Assembly: GCA_963766505.1 (NCBI GenBank)
Contig: CAVYAL010000005.1
Span: 620,001-684,000, forward strand
Source of the DNA: DATIRA01 sp963766505
GTDB taxonomy: Bacteria; Pseudomonadota; Gammaproteobacteria; Steroidobacterales; Steroidobacteraceae
DNA length: 64,000 bases
Reading direction: 5' to 3'
Below are positions 34,793 to 43,380 of this stretch, piece after piece. Both the position numbers and the translations under genes were made by a program. A model generated the notes under the pieces. The model was not told the DNA's origin and did not search any database. It saw only the letters and a list, made by a program, of their open reading frames with translations. The stretch's first letter is position 1. Every line of letters starts with the position of its first letter.

Positions 34793-36291
34793 CTGCGCAT
34801 CCTGCGCAGCACGCCGGACCCCGCCAGCAGGCCTGCGCCGACCAGCGCGAGCACGGCAAAGTTGCCTGACCTCATGTATGGCGTCATGCCTGCGCGCGGC
34901 TCGATCACGCCTGTCAGCACGCCCGCCTGGAACTGGGGCAGGGTCGCGAGAAGCCGGCCGTCATGCGCGATCAGCGCCGTGATGCCGTCGTTCGTGGCAC
35001 GCAGCATGGGCCGGCCGGTCTCGAGGGAACGCATGCGGCTGATGTCCAGGTGCTGGTGCGGCGCGGTGGAGTCGCCGAACCATGCGTCGTTGGTCACGTT
35101 CACCAGCAGCGTCGACTGCCTCGCGAGTCGCAGCTGTTCCGCCGCATAGGCATCCTCGTAGCAGATCGTCGGCGCCAGGCGCTCGCCTCCGGCCTCGAGC
35201 GGAGGCTGCTCGGCGGCCCCGGGCTCGAAGTCCGAATAGGGAAGGTTCATCAGGCGCATCCACTCCCGGACCGCAGCGGGCACCGGGAAGAACTCGCCGA
35301 ACGGCACCAGGCGGCGCTTGTAATACCACTGCTCGGCCGGTCCCCAGGCGGCCATCGCGTTGTAGTAGGCACCAGTGTCCGGATCACGACGCAGCAGCCC
35401 CATGACCAGCGACGAGCCACTGAAGCTCGCCCGGGCAGCCAGCGCCTCCAGGTAAGGGCGCAGTTCCTGCTCCAGTGCCGGCAGCGCAGCTTCGGGCCAG
35501 ACGATGATGTCCGCGCCGAAATGCGGCTCGGTGAGCTCGCGATACAGTCGCAGCGTACGCTCCCGCTGGCCGGGCTCCCACTTCATCGACTGAGGTACCG
35601 CACCCTGCACCAGCGCGACCGAGACGCTCGTCGAGCGGGGGTCGGTCCACTCGATCCGCGCGAGCGCGGCCCCGGCAACCCAGACGAGCACGATCACGGT
35701 CGCGGCCAGCACCCGCTGCGCTGCCGTTCCCAGCAGCACGCTGAGCAGGCCGCCGGCCGTTACCGCCACGGCCAGGCTGACGCCATAGACCCCCAGGATC
35801 GGCGCATACCCGCTGAGCGGGGTGTCGAGCTGGCTGTAGCCCAGCGCCAGCCAGGGGAAGCCGCTGAGGACCCAGCCGCGCAGCCACTCGGCCAGCACCC
35901 AGCCCGCTGGCAGCAGCACGAGCCATCGCAGGTTGCCGGCGCCGGCGGACCAGCGCGTGACCGCGTAACCGAGCGCCGCGCTGTAGCCGGCCATGATCGC
36001 GACCAGGCCCAGCATCAGGATCGCTGCGATCCACAGCGGCGCTCCGCCGACCAGGTGCACGCTGTGATAGAGCCAGTAGGTGCCCGCGAGGAACGTCGCG
36101 CCGGTGAACAGGAATCCGCGCCAGGCGGCCCGCCTCGGAGTGACGCCTTCCCAGAGCAGCAAGAGCACCGCAGGCATCAGCAGCCCGAGCAGCCACAGCC
36201 GCGCGGGCGCGAACGCGATGGCCAGCAGCGCGCCGGCCGGCGCGGCCAGCAGGTCCCCGGAGCGTTCCGCGAGCAGGCGGGTCAGCCGCAT
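34789..36291 (-). CDS. lnt: apolipoprotein N-acyltransferase
   Basis: Adds the third acyl chain to lipoproteins at the inner membrane. It is 500 residues. Several N-terminal transmembrane helices are followed by a nitrilase-like periplasmic domain with the triad: Glu in IIVWPEAALP, Lys in WYYKRRLVPFGE and Cys in APTICYEDAY. A last helix (FAVLALVGAGLLAG) ends it. ATG 36291 matches the family start; GTG 36327 would add 12 residues and leave 22 bp after corC, and remains possible because neither start has a clear Shine-Dalgarno. Confidence 0.94.
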   Translation of the reverse strand: MRLTRLLAERSGDLLAAPAGALLAIAFAPARLWLLGLLMPAVLLLLWEGVTPRRAAWRGFLFTGATFLAGTYWLYHSVHLVGGAPLWIAAILMLGLVAIMAGYSAALGYAVTRWSAGAGNLRWLVLLPAGWVLAEWLRGWVLSGFPWLALGYSQLDTPLSGYAPILGVYGVSLAVAVTAGGLLSVLLGTAAQRVLAATVIVLVWVAGAALARIEWTDPRSTSVSVALVQGAVPQSMKWEPGQRERTLRLYRELTEPHFGADIIVWPEAALPALEQELRPYLEALAARASFSGSSLVMGLLRRDPDTGAYYNAMAAWGPAEQWYYKRRLVPFGEFFPVPAAVREWMRLMNLPYSDFEPGAAEQPPLEAGGERLAPTICYEDAYAAEQLRLARQSTLLVNVTNDAWFGDSTAPHQHLDISRMRSLETGRPMLRATNDGITALIAHDGRLLATLPQFQAGVLTGVIEPRAGMTPYMRSGNFAVLALVGAGLLAGSGVLRRMRR

Positions 36292-36349
36292 CGGGCCACA
36301 CCCGAGCAGCCGCGGGCACGAACCCACGGCCAGGCCCGGCCCGGCGCGT

Positions 36350-37213
36350 TCAAGGCGACTCCGGGGGCCGTAGTTCCAGGTCGCGCGGGGTCGTGACCCG
36401 CAGCGTCTCGATGCGCCGGCGGTCCGCGCGCAGCACCTTCAGCTCGAGTCCGCCGATCTCCATCGTCTCGCCACGGCGCGGCATGCGTCCGAGTTCGTGC
36501 AGCACCAGGCCGCCGATCGTGTCGTATTCTTCGTCCGAGAAGCGTGTCCCGAAGGCCTGGTTGAACTCGTCGATGCGGGTCAGCGCCGGAACCGTGAAGG
36601 TCCGTTCGCCTTCCTTGCGTATACCCTCGCCTTCGTCCACGTCGTATTCGTCGCCGATGTCGCCGACGATCTGTTCCAGCACGTCCTCGATCGTGAGCAA
36701 CCCGGACACTCCGCCGTATTCGTCAACGACGATGGCCATGTGGTTGTGGGTGAGCCGGAACTCCTTCAGCAGCACGTTGAGTCGCTTGCTCTCGGGAATG
36801 AACACCGCCGGCCGCAGGCACTCGCGAATGTCAAAGTGCGGATCCGGCCCCTGGGCGAAGTAGCGCAGCAGGTCCTTCGCGAGCAGTATGCCGACGACGT
36901 CGTCCTTGTCCTCGCCGACCACCGGGAACCTGGAGTGGCCGGACTCTATGACGACCGGGAGGATCTTGTCGGGAGGATCGTCGCGCTGGATCACGACCAT
37001 CTGCGACCGCGGCACCATCACGTCCCGGACCTGGGTCTCGGCGACCTCGAGCACGCCCTCGAGCATGCCGAGCCCATCCGCATCGATCAGCCCGCGGTCG
37101 CGTGCGTCCGCAAGTACGTCGGAAAGCTGTTCGAGATCGCGGGGCTCTCCCGAGATCATCTCGACCAGGCGGCGTAGCCAGCTCCCGGTCGACCCTGGTT
37201 GTTCGTCACTCAT
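36350..37213 (-). CDS. corC: CorC/YbeX-family CBS-domain protein
   Basis: A 287-residue cytosolic protein linked to magnesium/cobalt efflux and, in newer work, to ribosome metabolism. A CBS pair (about 62-180, with VRDVMVPRSQMVVIQRDD and DEYGGVSGLLTIEDVLEQIV) is followed by the CorC_HlyC domain (FNQAFGTRFSDEEYDTIGGL). No membrane DUF21 domain is present, so this is YbeX rather than a CNNM-type transporter. Overlaps ybeY by 4 bp. Confidence 0.94.
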   Translation of the reverse strand: MSDEQPGSTGSWLRRLVEMISGEPRDLEQLSDVLADARDRGLIDADGLGMLEGVLEVAETQVRDVMVPRSQMVVIQRDDPPDKILPVVIESGHSRFPVVGEDKDDVVGILLAKDLLRYFAQGPDPHFDIRECLRPAVFIPESKRLNVLLKEFRLTHNHMAIVVDEYGGVSGLLTIEDVLEQIVGDIGDEYDVDEGEGIRKEGERTFTVPALTRIDEFNQAFGTRFSDEEYDTIGGLVLHELGRMPRRGETMEIGGLELKVLRADRRRIETLRVTTPRDLELRPPESP

Positions 37214-37737
37214 GCAGTGCCGGCGGCGGACGCGACATAGGGATTCTGATACCCCAAACCAACGAGGATTTCCACCTCCAGGCGTTCCATGCGCCGGGCC
37301 TGCCGCCGCTGCTCGTGGTCATGGCCCAGCAGGTGCAGCGTGCCGTGCACGACCATGTGGGCCCAGTGAGCAGCCTGGGTCTTGCCCTGTTCCCTCGCCT
37401 CCCGGGCCACCACCGGCGCGCAGATCACGAGGTCCCCGAGGGCACCGGTCGCGCCTGTTTCCTCGGCGGACGCGGGGAAGGACAGCACGTTCGTCGGCCG
37501 GTCCCGGTCGCGGAACTCGCGATTGAGCCGCTTCGACTCTCCCGGACCGGCGACCCGGACACAGATCAGCGCCGCAGGGCCAGGGCCATGCACTCGCGTC
37601 CGACGGCCGCTCGCCGCGGCTGCATACGCCGCCCGTGCCCAGCGACGGATCGCCGTGGCCGAGGGAACCCACGGGCGACGGGCCGCATACTGCACTTCCA
37701 CGCGCAGCGGGCCGGATGCGGCGACAGCGGCGCTCAC
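37210..37737 (-). CDS. ybeY: endoribonuclease YbeY
   Basis: Metal-dependent RNase for 16S rRNA 3'-end maturation and ribosome quality control. It is 175 residues. The zinc motif HGTLHLLGHDHE gives His131, His135 and His141; LNREFRDRDRPTNVLSFP (71-88) is the other conserved stretch. A short insertion of about 10 residues (AASGRRTRVHGPGP) sits before the strand ALICVRV. Overlaps phoH and corC by 4 bp each. Confidence 0.96.
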   Translation of the reverse strand: MSAAVAASGPLRVEVQYAARRPWVPSATAIRRWARAAYAAAASGRRTRVHGPGPAALICVRVAGPGESKRLNREFRDRDRPTNVLSFPASAEETGATGALGDLVICAPVVAREAREQGKTQAAHWAHMVVHGTLHLLGHDHEQRRQARRMERLEVEILVGLGYQNPYVASAAGTA

Positions 37738-38714
37738 GCCGCCGGCTCCGGCTCGTCCGACTGGCGTTCATAGGCCTGCACGATCCGCTGCACCAGCGGG
37801 TGCCGCACCACGTCGCGGGCGTTGAAGAACGTGAACGCGACGCCGTCCACGTCGCGCAGCACCTCGATGACGTGACGCAGCCCGGAACGTTGCTGGCGGG
37901 GCAGGTCGATCTGGGTGATGTCGCCGGTCACGACGGCCTTGGAGCCGAAGCCGATACGCGTCAGGAACATCTTCATCTGCTCGACGGTCGTGTTCTGCGC
38001 CTCGTCGAGGATGATGAAGGAATCGTTCAACGAACGGCCCCTCATGAACGCCAGTGGCGCCACCTCGATCACCTGCCGCTCGACGTGCCGTGCGGCCCGG
38101 TCGAACCCGAGCATCTCGTACAGCGCGTCATACATGGGGCGCAGGTAGGGGTCTACCTTCTGGGCCATGTCGCCCGGCAGGAACCCGAGTCGCTCGCCTG
38201 CCTCCACGGCTGGCCTGACCAGCACGATGCGGCGCACCTTGGCGGACTGCAATGCCTCTATTGCGCTCGCGACGGCCAGGTAGGTCTTGCCGGTACCCGC
38301 CGGCCCGATGCCGAACGTGAGGTCGTGGTTGCGGATGTTCTCGAGGTACTGTCGCTGGTTGACGCCGCGACCCCTGATCGCACCACGCTGGGTCTGGACG
38401 ACCGGATCACCGTCGCCGTCGCCGCGGTCGCCGGCGGTCGCGAACCCGAGTTCCTGCACGCTCAGGTGCACCTTGTCCGGAGACAGGGCTTCGCTGGCGG
38501 ACAGCTCGAACATCTGGCGCAACACGGCCGCCGCATTGTCCACGACGCCGCGCGGGCCGAACACCTGCAGCTGGTGGCCACGGCGCCTGACCTCCACCCC
38601 GAGCCGTTCCTCGACGTGCCGTAGATTCTGCTCCATCGGCCCGGTGAAGTTCGCGAGCCGCGCGTTGTCGGCTTCTCCCAGCGCTACCTCGCGCACCTCG
38701 ACCGGATCGCTCAA
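37734..38714 (-). CDS. ybeZ: PhoH-like ATPase (YbeZ)
   Basis: Cytosolic P-loop ATPase that works with YbeY. It is 326 residues. Walker A GPAGTGKT (137-144), Walker B SFIILDEAQNTT, and KAVVTGDITQIDLP with RHPLVQRIVQAYE near the C-terminus are PhoH signatures. An N-terminal KH-like region (1-70) is as in YbeZ. A Gly/Asp-rich linker (GDRGDGDGD) lies before the ATPase core. Sits between miaB and ybeY with 4-bp overlaps. Confidence 0.95.
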   Translation of the reverse strand: MSDPVEVREVALGEADNARLANFTGPMEQNLRHVEERLGVEVRRRGHQLQVFGPRGVVDNAAAVLRQMFELSASEALSPDKVHLSVQELGFATAGDRGDGDGDPVVQTQRGAIRGRGVNQRQYLENIRNHDLTFGIGPAGTGKTYLAVASAIEALQSAKVRRIVLVRPAVEAGERLGFLPGDMAQKVDPYLRPMYDALYEMLGFDRAARHVERQVIEVAPLAFMRGRSLNDSFIILDEAQNTTVEQMKMFLTRIGFGSKAVVTGDITQIDLPRQQRSGLRHVIEVLRDVDGVAFTFFNARDVVRHPLVQRIVQAYERQSDEPEPAA

Positions 38715-40054
38715 GCGGCCCTTCCCTCGGACGCTGCGAGCCGTCCCCTCAGCGAATGCGGCCGCGCCTCGGTGATCACGACGTCCACGAAGCGGTTCAT
38801 CAGCGACGTCGGTCCGTCGAAGTTCACCCAGCGATTGTTCTCGCTGCGCCCGGCGAGTTGCCTCGCGTCCCGCTTCGAGGTCCGCTCGACCAGCACTCGC
38901 TGCACCGAACCGACCATCGATCGGCTGATCGCGAGCGCCTGCCCGTCGATCCTCTGCTGCAGCAAACCGAGCCGGCGCTGCTTCTCCTCCTGGGGCACGT
39001 CGTCGGGCAGCGCCGCGGCGGGCGTGCCCGGGCGCCGGCTGTAGATGAAGCTGTAGCTCTGGTCGAACCCGAGTTCCTCGACCAGCGCCATCGTCGCCTC
39101 GAAGTCCTGCTCGGTTTCGCCGGGGAACCCGACGATGAAATCCGAGGACAGGCTGATGCCCGGGCGCGCCTCGCGAAGCCTGCGGATGCGCTGCCGGTAT
39201 TCGAGCGCCGTGTGACCACGCTTCATCAGCGCCAGGATCCGGTCCGAGCCGCTCTGCACCGGCAGGTGCAGGTGGGCGGCGAGCTTCGCCACGTCCCGGT
39301 AAGCCTCGATCAGGCTGTCACGGAATTCGACGGGGTGAGATGTCGTGAAGCGGATGCGCTCGATGCCCGGCACTTCGGCAACGAAATAGATGAGTGCCGC
39401 GAGATCCGCGTATCCGCCCCGCATCTCGCCCCGGTAGGCATTGACGTTCTGGCCGAGCAGCGTGATCTCCGCAACTCCCTGTTCGGCGAGGCGTCGCACT
39501 TCGTCCATGACCTGCCCGAGCGGCCGGCTCATTTCCTCGCCGCGCGTGTACGGCACGACGCAGAACGTGCAGTACTTGCTGCAACCCTCCATCACCGAGA
39601 CGAACGCTGACGCGCCGCGTGCGCTCGGCTCGGGCAGCCGGTCGAACTTCTCGATTTCCGGGAAGCTCACGTCCACGACGGCACGGCCGTCGCTCTTCAG
39701 GCGGGCGAGCATCTCTGGCAGACGATGAACGGTCTGCGGGCCGAACACCAGGTCGACGAAAGGCGCCCGGGACGTGATGCCCTCGCCTTCCTGGCTCGCG
39801 ACACAGCCGCCGACGCCGATGACGACTTCCGGCCGGCGCTGCTTGAGCAGGCGCCACTGGCCCAGCAGCGAAAACACCTTCTCCTGCGCCTTCTCCCTCA
39901 CCGAGCAGGTATTCAGCAACAGCAGGTCCGCCTCGGAGGGATCGTCGGTAGGCAGGTAGCCGCCCGAGCTGCGCAGGACGTCCGCCATTCTGGCGGAGTC
40001 GTACTCGTTCATCTGGCAGCCGAATGTTCGGACGTGGACGCGGGGCATCGGCAT
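38711..40054 (-). CDS. miaB: tRNA methylthiotransferase MiaB
   Basis: Radical-SAM enzyme making ms2i6A37 in tRNA. It is 447 residues. The auxiliary cluster cysteines are Cys13 (FGCQMNEYDS), Cys50 (LNTCSVREKAQEK) and Cys84 (VGGCVASQEG); the radical-SAM cluster is CSKYCTFC (158-165). A C-terminal TRAM domain ends near VITEARPHSLRGRL. Start 40054 (MPMPRV) has no obvious Shine-Dalgarno; the next ATG is two codons in. Head of the miaB-ybeZ-ybeY-corC-lnt operon. Confidence 0.97.
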   Translation of the reverse strand: MPMPRVHVRTFGCQMNEYDSARMADVLRSSGGYLPTDDPSEADLLLLNTCSVREKAQEKVFSLLGQWRLLKQRRPEVVIGVGGCVASQEGEGITSRAPFVDLVFGPQTVHRLPEMLARLKSDGRAVVDVSFPEIEKFDRLPEPSARGASAFVSVMEGCSKYCTFCVVPYTRGEEMSRPLGQVMDEVRRLAEQGVAEITLLGQNVNAYRGEMRGGYADLAALIYFVAEVPGIERIRFTTSHPVEFRDSLIEAYRDVAKLAAHLHLPVQSGSDRILALMKRGHTALEYRQRIRRLREARPGISLSSDFIVGFPGETEQDFEATMALVEELGFDQSYSFIYSRRPGTPAAALPDDVPQEEKQRRLGLLQQRIDGQALAISRSMVGSVQRVLVERTSKRDARQLAGRSENNRWVNFDGPTSLMNRFVDVVITEARPHSLRGRLAASEGRAA

Positions 40055-40110
40055 AGTTTGCCATAGGAGACCCCTGGGCTACCGCTGCGCGAGCGCGGTC
40101 CGCGGCGGTG

Positions 40111-40116
40111 TACAGT
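40111..40116 (+). promoter_or_regulatory. candidate -10 of the P-type ATPase gene
   Basis: TACAGT within GGTGTACAGTG, closely resembling the purE -10 context CGTGTACAATG. It lies 13 bp before ATG 40130. No clear -35. Confidence 0.38.
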
Positions 40117-40129
40117 GGGCGGGCCAGCG

Positions 40130-42793
40130 ATGTCCAAGCCCCGCATGAGCCTCCCCGCAGCGCACCACGAGACCGCAGCCACGACGCTCGAGCGTCTCTC
40201 GGTGGACCCGGCCCGCGGGCTCTCGAGCCGCGAGGCCGAGACGCGGCTGCGCGACAGCGGACCGAACCAGTTGAAAACCCGTGCCAGGACCCCGGCCTGG
40301 CGATTGCTGCTGCGCCAGTTTGCGAACCTGATGGTGCTGCTGCTCGTCATCGCGGCGGCGCTGTCGTTCCTGATGGTCGACTGGGTGGAGGGCGTCGCGA
40401 TCCTGGTGGTGATCGTCATCAACGTGGCGATCGGGTTCGCGATGGAGTACCAGGCGACTCGATCGATGGAGGCGCTGCAGAGCCTGGCGCGCGTGAATGC
40501 GCGCGTCCGGCGCGACGGCGAGGTCCTCGAGATCCGCGCCGTGCAGCTGGTGCCGGGCGACGTCGTGCTGCTGGAGGGCGGCGACGTCGTCTCGGCGGAC
40601 ATCCGGCTGGTCGAGGCCTCCAACCTGCAGGCGGACGAATCAGCGCTGACCGGCGAGTCCGTGCCCGTCGCGAAGTCCCCGTCACCCGTGCCCGAGGCCG
40701 CCCCGCTCGCGGAGCGCAGCTCGATGGTCTACAAGGGCACTGCCGTCACCCGCGGTGCCGGCGAGGGCGTCGTGGTCGCTACCGGGCTCGCGACGGAGCT
40801 CGGTCGCATCTCGAGCCTGGTGGAAGCGACCGAGGACGAGCGCACGCCTCTCGAGCAGCGGCTGGAACGGCTGGGCCGCCGGCTGATCTGGCTGACACTC
40901 GCGCTGACAGGCCTGCTGGTGCTCGCAGGCGTCGTCGTCGGCCGGGACCTGGAGCTGATGGTGCGCACGGCGGTGGCGCTGGCGGTTGCGACCGTACCGG
41001 AGGGCCTGCCGGTGGTCGCGACGATCGCGCTGGCGCGCGGCATGTGGCGCATGGCCAGGCGCAACGTGCTGATCAACAGGCTGTCCGCCGTCGAGACACT
41101 CGGCGCAACGGGCGTGATCTGCACCGACAAGACCGGCACGCTGACCGAGAACCGCATGACGATGACCCGCCTGGCATTGCCTGGTGGCGACGTCGAACTC
41201 GACGGCGAGCGGTTCCTCTGCGACGGGCAGCCGCTGGAAGGAGAACGGGAAGGCGAGCTGCGGCAGGCGCTCGAGATTGGCGCGTTGTGCAACAACGCGA
41301 GCCTGCAGAGCCAGCGATGGAGCGGCGACCCGCTCGAGGTGGCACTGCTGGCGGCAGCCCGCGCGGCGGACATTACGCGTGCCGATCTCGAGCAGCGACG
41401 GCCGCGCGTTCGCGTCGAGGCCTTCGACACGACCACGCGGATGATGGCGACGCTGCACGAGGATCAGGCCGGGTTCCTGGTGGCCGTCAAGGGCGCTCCC
41501 GAGGCAGTGATCGGCGCCTGCAGCAGCCTCGCCTCCCCACGGGGACCGGTCGAGTTGAGCGATGCGGACCGCGAAGCCTGGCTGGCGCGGAACGCGGCGC
41601 TCGCGGCCGAGGGACTGCGCGTCATCGCGCTGGCCTCGAACAGCGTCACCGATGCGCCGGACGATCTCTATGCGGACCTCCAGCTCGTCGCCCTGGTGGG
41701 CCTGCTCGATCCGCCTCGCAGCGACGTGCGTTCCTCGATCGAGGCCTGCCGCGAGGCCGGGATCCGCGTCGTGATGGTGACCGGCGATCAGCCGGCCACG
41801 GCCCGCAACGTCGCGACCGCGGTGGGCCTCGTAGAACCGGAGGATGCGCAGGTAATACACGGCGCGGAACTCAGGCCGGTCGAGGACCTCGACGAAGCGG
41901 AGCTCGAGCGCCTGCGTCGCATCAGCATATTCGCCAGGGTCGACCCCGAGCAGAAGCTCGACATAATCGACCTGCACCAGAGTGCGAACGAGGTGGTCGC
42001 GATGACCGGCGACGGGGTCAATGATGCCCCGGCGCTGAAGAAGGCCGACATCGGCGTCGCGATGGGTCGCCGGGGCACCCAGGTCGCGCGCGAGGCGTCC
42101 GACATGGTCCTGAAGGACGACGCTTTCGCGAGCATCGTCGAAGCCGTCCGCCAGGGCCGGGTGATCTTCGGCAACATCCGCAAGTTTGCGCTCTACCTGC
42201 TGTCCTGCAACGCGAGCGAGGTCCTGGTGGTCGGCATCGCGACGGCGGCCAGCGCGCCGCTGCCGCTGCTGCCGCTGCAGATCCTGTTCCTGAACCTCGT
42301 CACCGACGTGTTCCCGGCGCTCGCGCTGGGCGTCGGGCCCGGCGATTCTTCGGTCATGCGCGCGCGGCCACGGCCGGCCGACGAACCGATACTGACGCGC
42401 CGGCACTGGCTCGAGATCGCCTGCTACGGGATCGTCATCACGCTCGCGGTGCTCGGCGCCTTCGCGCTGGCCTTTGTCTGGCTGGGACTCGACGAGCGGC
42501 GGGCGGTGACCGTTTCGTTCCTGTCGCTCGCCTTTGCGCAGCTGTGGCATGTCTTCAACATGCGCTCACCGGGCTCGCGCCTCGGACGCGACGACGTGAC
42601 GCGAAATCCCTTCGTATGGGGCGCGCTGCTGCTCTGCACGGCGCTGCTGCTCGCGGCAGTCGGCGTGCCGGCGCTGGGTCTCGCACTGGATCTCGAGAAT
42701 CCCGGGGCCCGGGGCTGGGCACTGGCGCTCGGCGCCTCGCTGCTGCCGCTGCTGGTGGGACAGGTCTCGTTGCTGTGGCGTCGCGGCGGCTGA
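40130..42793 (+). CDS. P-type cation-transporting ATPase, SERCA-like (P2A)
   Basis: An 887-residue P2-type ATPase that should export a cation, most likely Ca2+, across the inner membrane. The phosphorylation motif DKTGTLT begins at Asp333, the actuator has TGES, and the hinge is TGDGVNDAPALKKADIG. Site-II calcium ligands of SERCA are present: Glu291 in PEGLP (M4), Asn694 and Glu697 in SCNASE (M5), and Asn722, Thr725 and Asp726 in NLVTD (M6). The cation N- and C-terminal domains are complete. ATG 40130 is preferred over an upstream GTG that overlaps the -10 box. It is monocistronic and converges on ssb. Confidence 0.93.
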   Translation: MSKPRMSLPAAHHETAATTLERLSVDPARGLSSREAETRLRDSGPNQLKTRARTPAWRLLLRQFANLMVLLLVIAAALSFLMVDWVEGVAILVVIVINVAIGFAMEYQATRSMEALQSLARVNARVRRDGEVLEIRAVQLVPGDVVLLEGGDVVSADIRLVEASNLQADESALTGESVPVAKSPSPVPEAAPLAERSSMVYKGTAVTRGAGEGVVVATGLATELGRISSLVEATEDERTPLEQRLERLGRRLIWLTLALTGLLVLAGVVVGRDLELMVRTAVALAVATVPEGLPVVATIALARGMWRMARRNVLINRLSAVETLGATGVICTDKTGTLTENRMTMTRLALPGGDVELDGERFLCDGQPLEGEREGELRQALEIGALCNNASLQSQRWSGDPLEVALLAAARAADITRADLEQRRPRVRVEAFDTTTRMMATLHEDQAGFLVAVKGAPEAVIGACSSLASPRGPVELSDADREAWLARNAALAAEGLRVIALASNSVTDAPDDLYADLQLVALVGLLDPPRSDVRSSIEACREAGIRVVMVTGDQPATARNVATAVGLVEPEDAQVIHGAELRPVEDLDEAELERLRRISIFARVDPEQKLDIIDLHQSANEVVAMTGDGVNDAPALKKADIGVAMGRRGTQVAREASDMVLKDDAFASIVEAVRQGRVIFGNIRKFALYLLSCNASEVLVVGIATAASAPLPLLPLQILFLNLVTDVFPALALGVGPGDSSVMRARPRPADEPILTRRHWLEIACYGIVITLAVLGAFALAFVWLGLDERRAVTVSFLSLAFAQLWHVFNMRSPGSRLGRDDVTRNPFVWGALLLCTALLLAAVGVPALGLALDLENPGARGWALALGASLLPLLVGQVSLLWRRGG

Positions 42794-42833
42794 GCAGCGG
42801 GCCGGACCGGCCCCGGAAAGCTGCGCTGTCCGG

Positions 42834-43295
42834 TCAGAACGGGATGTCGTCGTCGAAACTGTCCGTGGAGGGCTCCTCGCTGCGATCGTGGCCACCACTG
42901 CGCTCGGCCTGCGAGGACCGCGGTTCGCCACGGGACTCGGTACCGGCAGCCGCTCCGCCCCGGCCGCCGAGCATCTGCATCTCGTTGGCCTGCACCTCGG
43001 TCGTATAGCGGTCGCGGCCTTCCTTGTCCTGCCACTTGCGGGTCCGCAGCTTGCCCTCGAGGTAAACCTGCGAACCCTTGCGCAGGTATTCGGCAGCGAT
43101 CTCCGCCAGACGGTCGTACATCACGACGCTGTGCCACTCCGTCTGTTCGCGCTGCTCGCCGGTCTGCTTGTCCTTCCAGCTCTCCGAGGTTGCGACGCGC
43201 AGGTTCGTGACAGCCTTCCCGCTGGGCATGTAGCGGGTTTCCGGGTCCTGTCCGAGGTTGCCGACGAGAATGACCTTGTTGATGCCGCGTGCCAT
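42834..43295 (-). CDS. ssb: single-stranded DNA-binding protein
   Basis: Essential SSB, 153 residues. The OB fold occupies residues 1-108 (ARGINKVILVGNLGQDPETR at the N-terminus; TEWHSVVMYDRLAEIAAEYL). A Gly/Arg/Ser-rich linker follows, and the acidic tip DSFDDDIPF recruits repair and replication proteins. Start 43295 matches the family; the frame open upstream is not homologous. It lies 85 bp from the MFS gene on the same strand; uvrA-MFS-ssb adjacency resembles the uvrA-ssb linkage of enterobacteria. Confidence 0.97.
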   Translation of the reverse strand: MARGINKVILVGNLGQDPETRYMPSGKAVTNLRVATSESWKDKQTGEQREQTEWHSVVMYDRLAEIAAEYLRKGSQVYLEGKLRTRKWQDKEGRDRYTTEVQANEMQMLGGRGGAAAGTESRGEPRSSQAERSGGHDRSEEPSTDSFDDDIPF

Positions 43296-43301
43296 GGAAT
43301 C

Positions 43302-43319
43302 TACCCGCTGTACCCGCTG
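43302..43319 (-). repeat. 9-bp tandem repeat in the ssb leader
   Basis: Two exact copies of TACCCGCTG (minus CAGCGGGTA) lie 7-24 bp before the ssb ATG, where a Shine-Dalgarno would be expected. GGGT in each copy could weakly pair with 16S rRNA. Confidence 0.6.
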
Positions 43320-43332
43320 AAAATGTCCCCGG

Positions 43333-43338
43333 ATTCTA
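43333..43338 (-). promoter_or_regulatory. candidate -10 of ssb
   Basis: Minus-strand TAGAAT (5 of 6), about 38 bp before ssb, within the 85-bp gap after the MFS gene. The -35 is poor. Confidence 0.33.
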
Positions 43339-43380
43339 CGGCAAGCCGGCGTGCCTGCGGAAACCGGATAAGTGGCCGGT

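Noticed and set aside
40055..40129. Riboswitch (for example Mn2+ or Mg2+ sensing) before the P-type ATPase
   Set aside because: The gap is 75 bp and the likely leader is under 15 nt; no room for an aptamer.
40682..42550. A 622-codon open frame antisense to the P-type ATPase
   Set aside because: No family features; the ATPase is complete on the other strand.
42799..42813. GGGCCG-GAC-CGGCCC hairpin between the ATPase and ssb as a terminator
   Set aside because: Stem is only 6 bp and followed by CGGAAAG, without a U tract on either strand; left unannotated.
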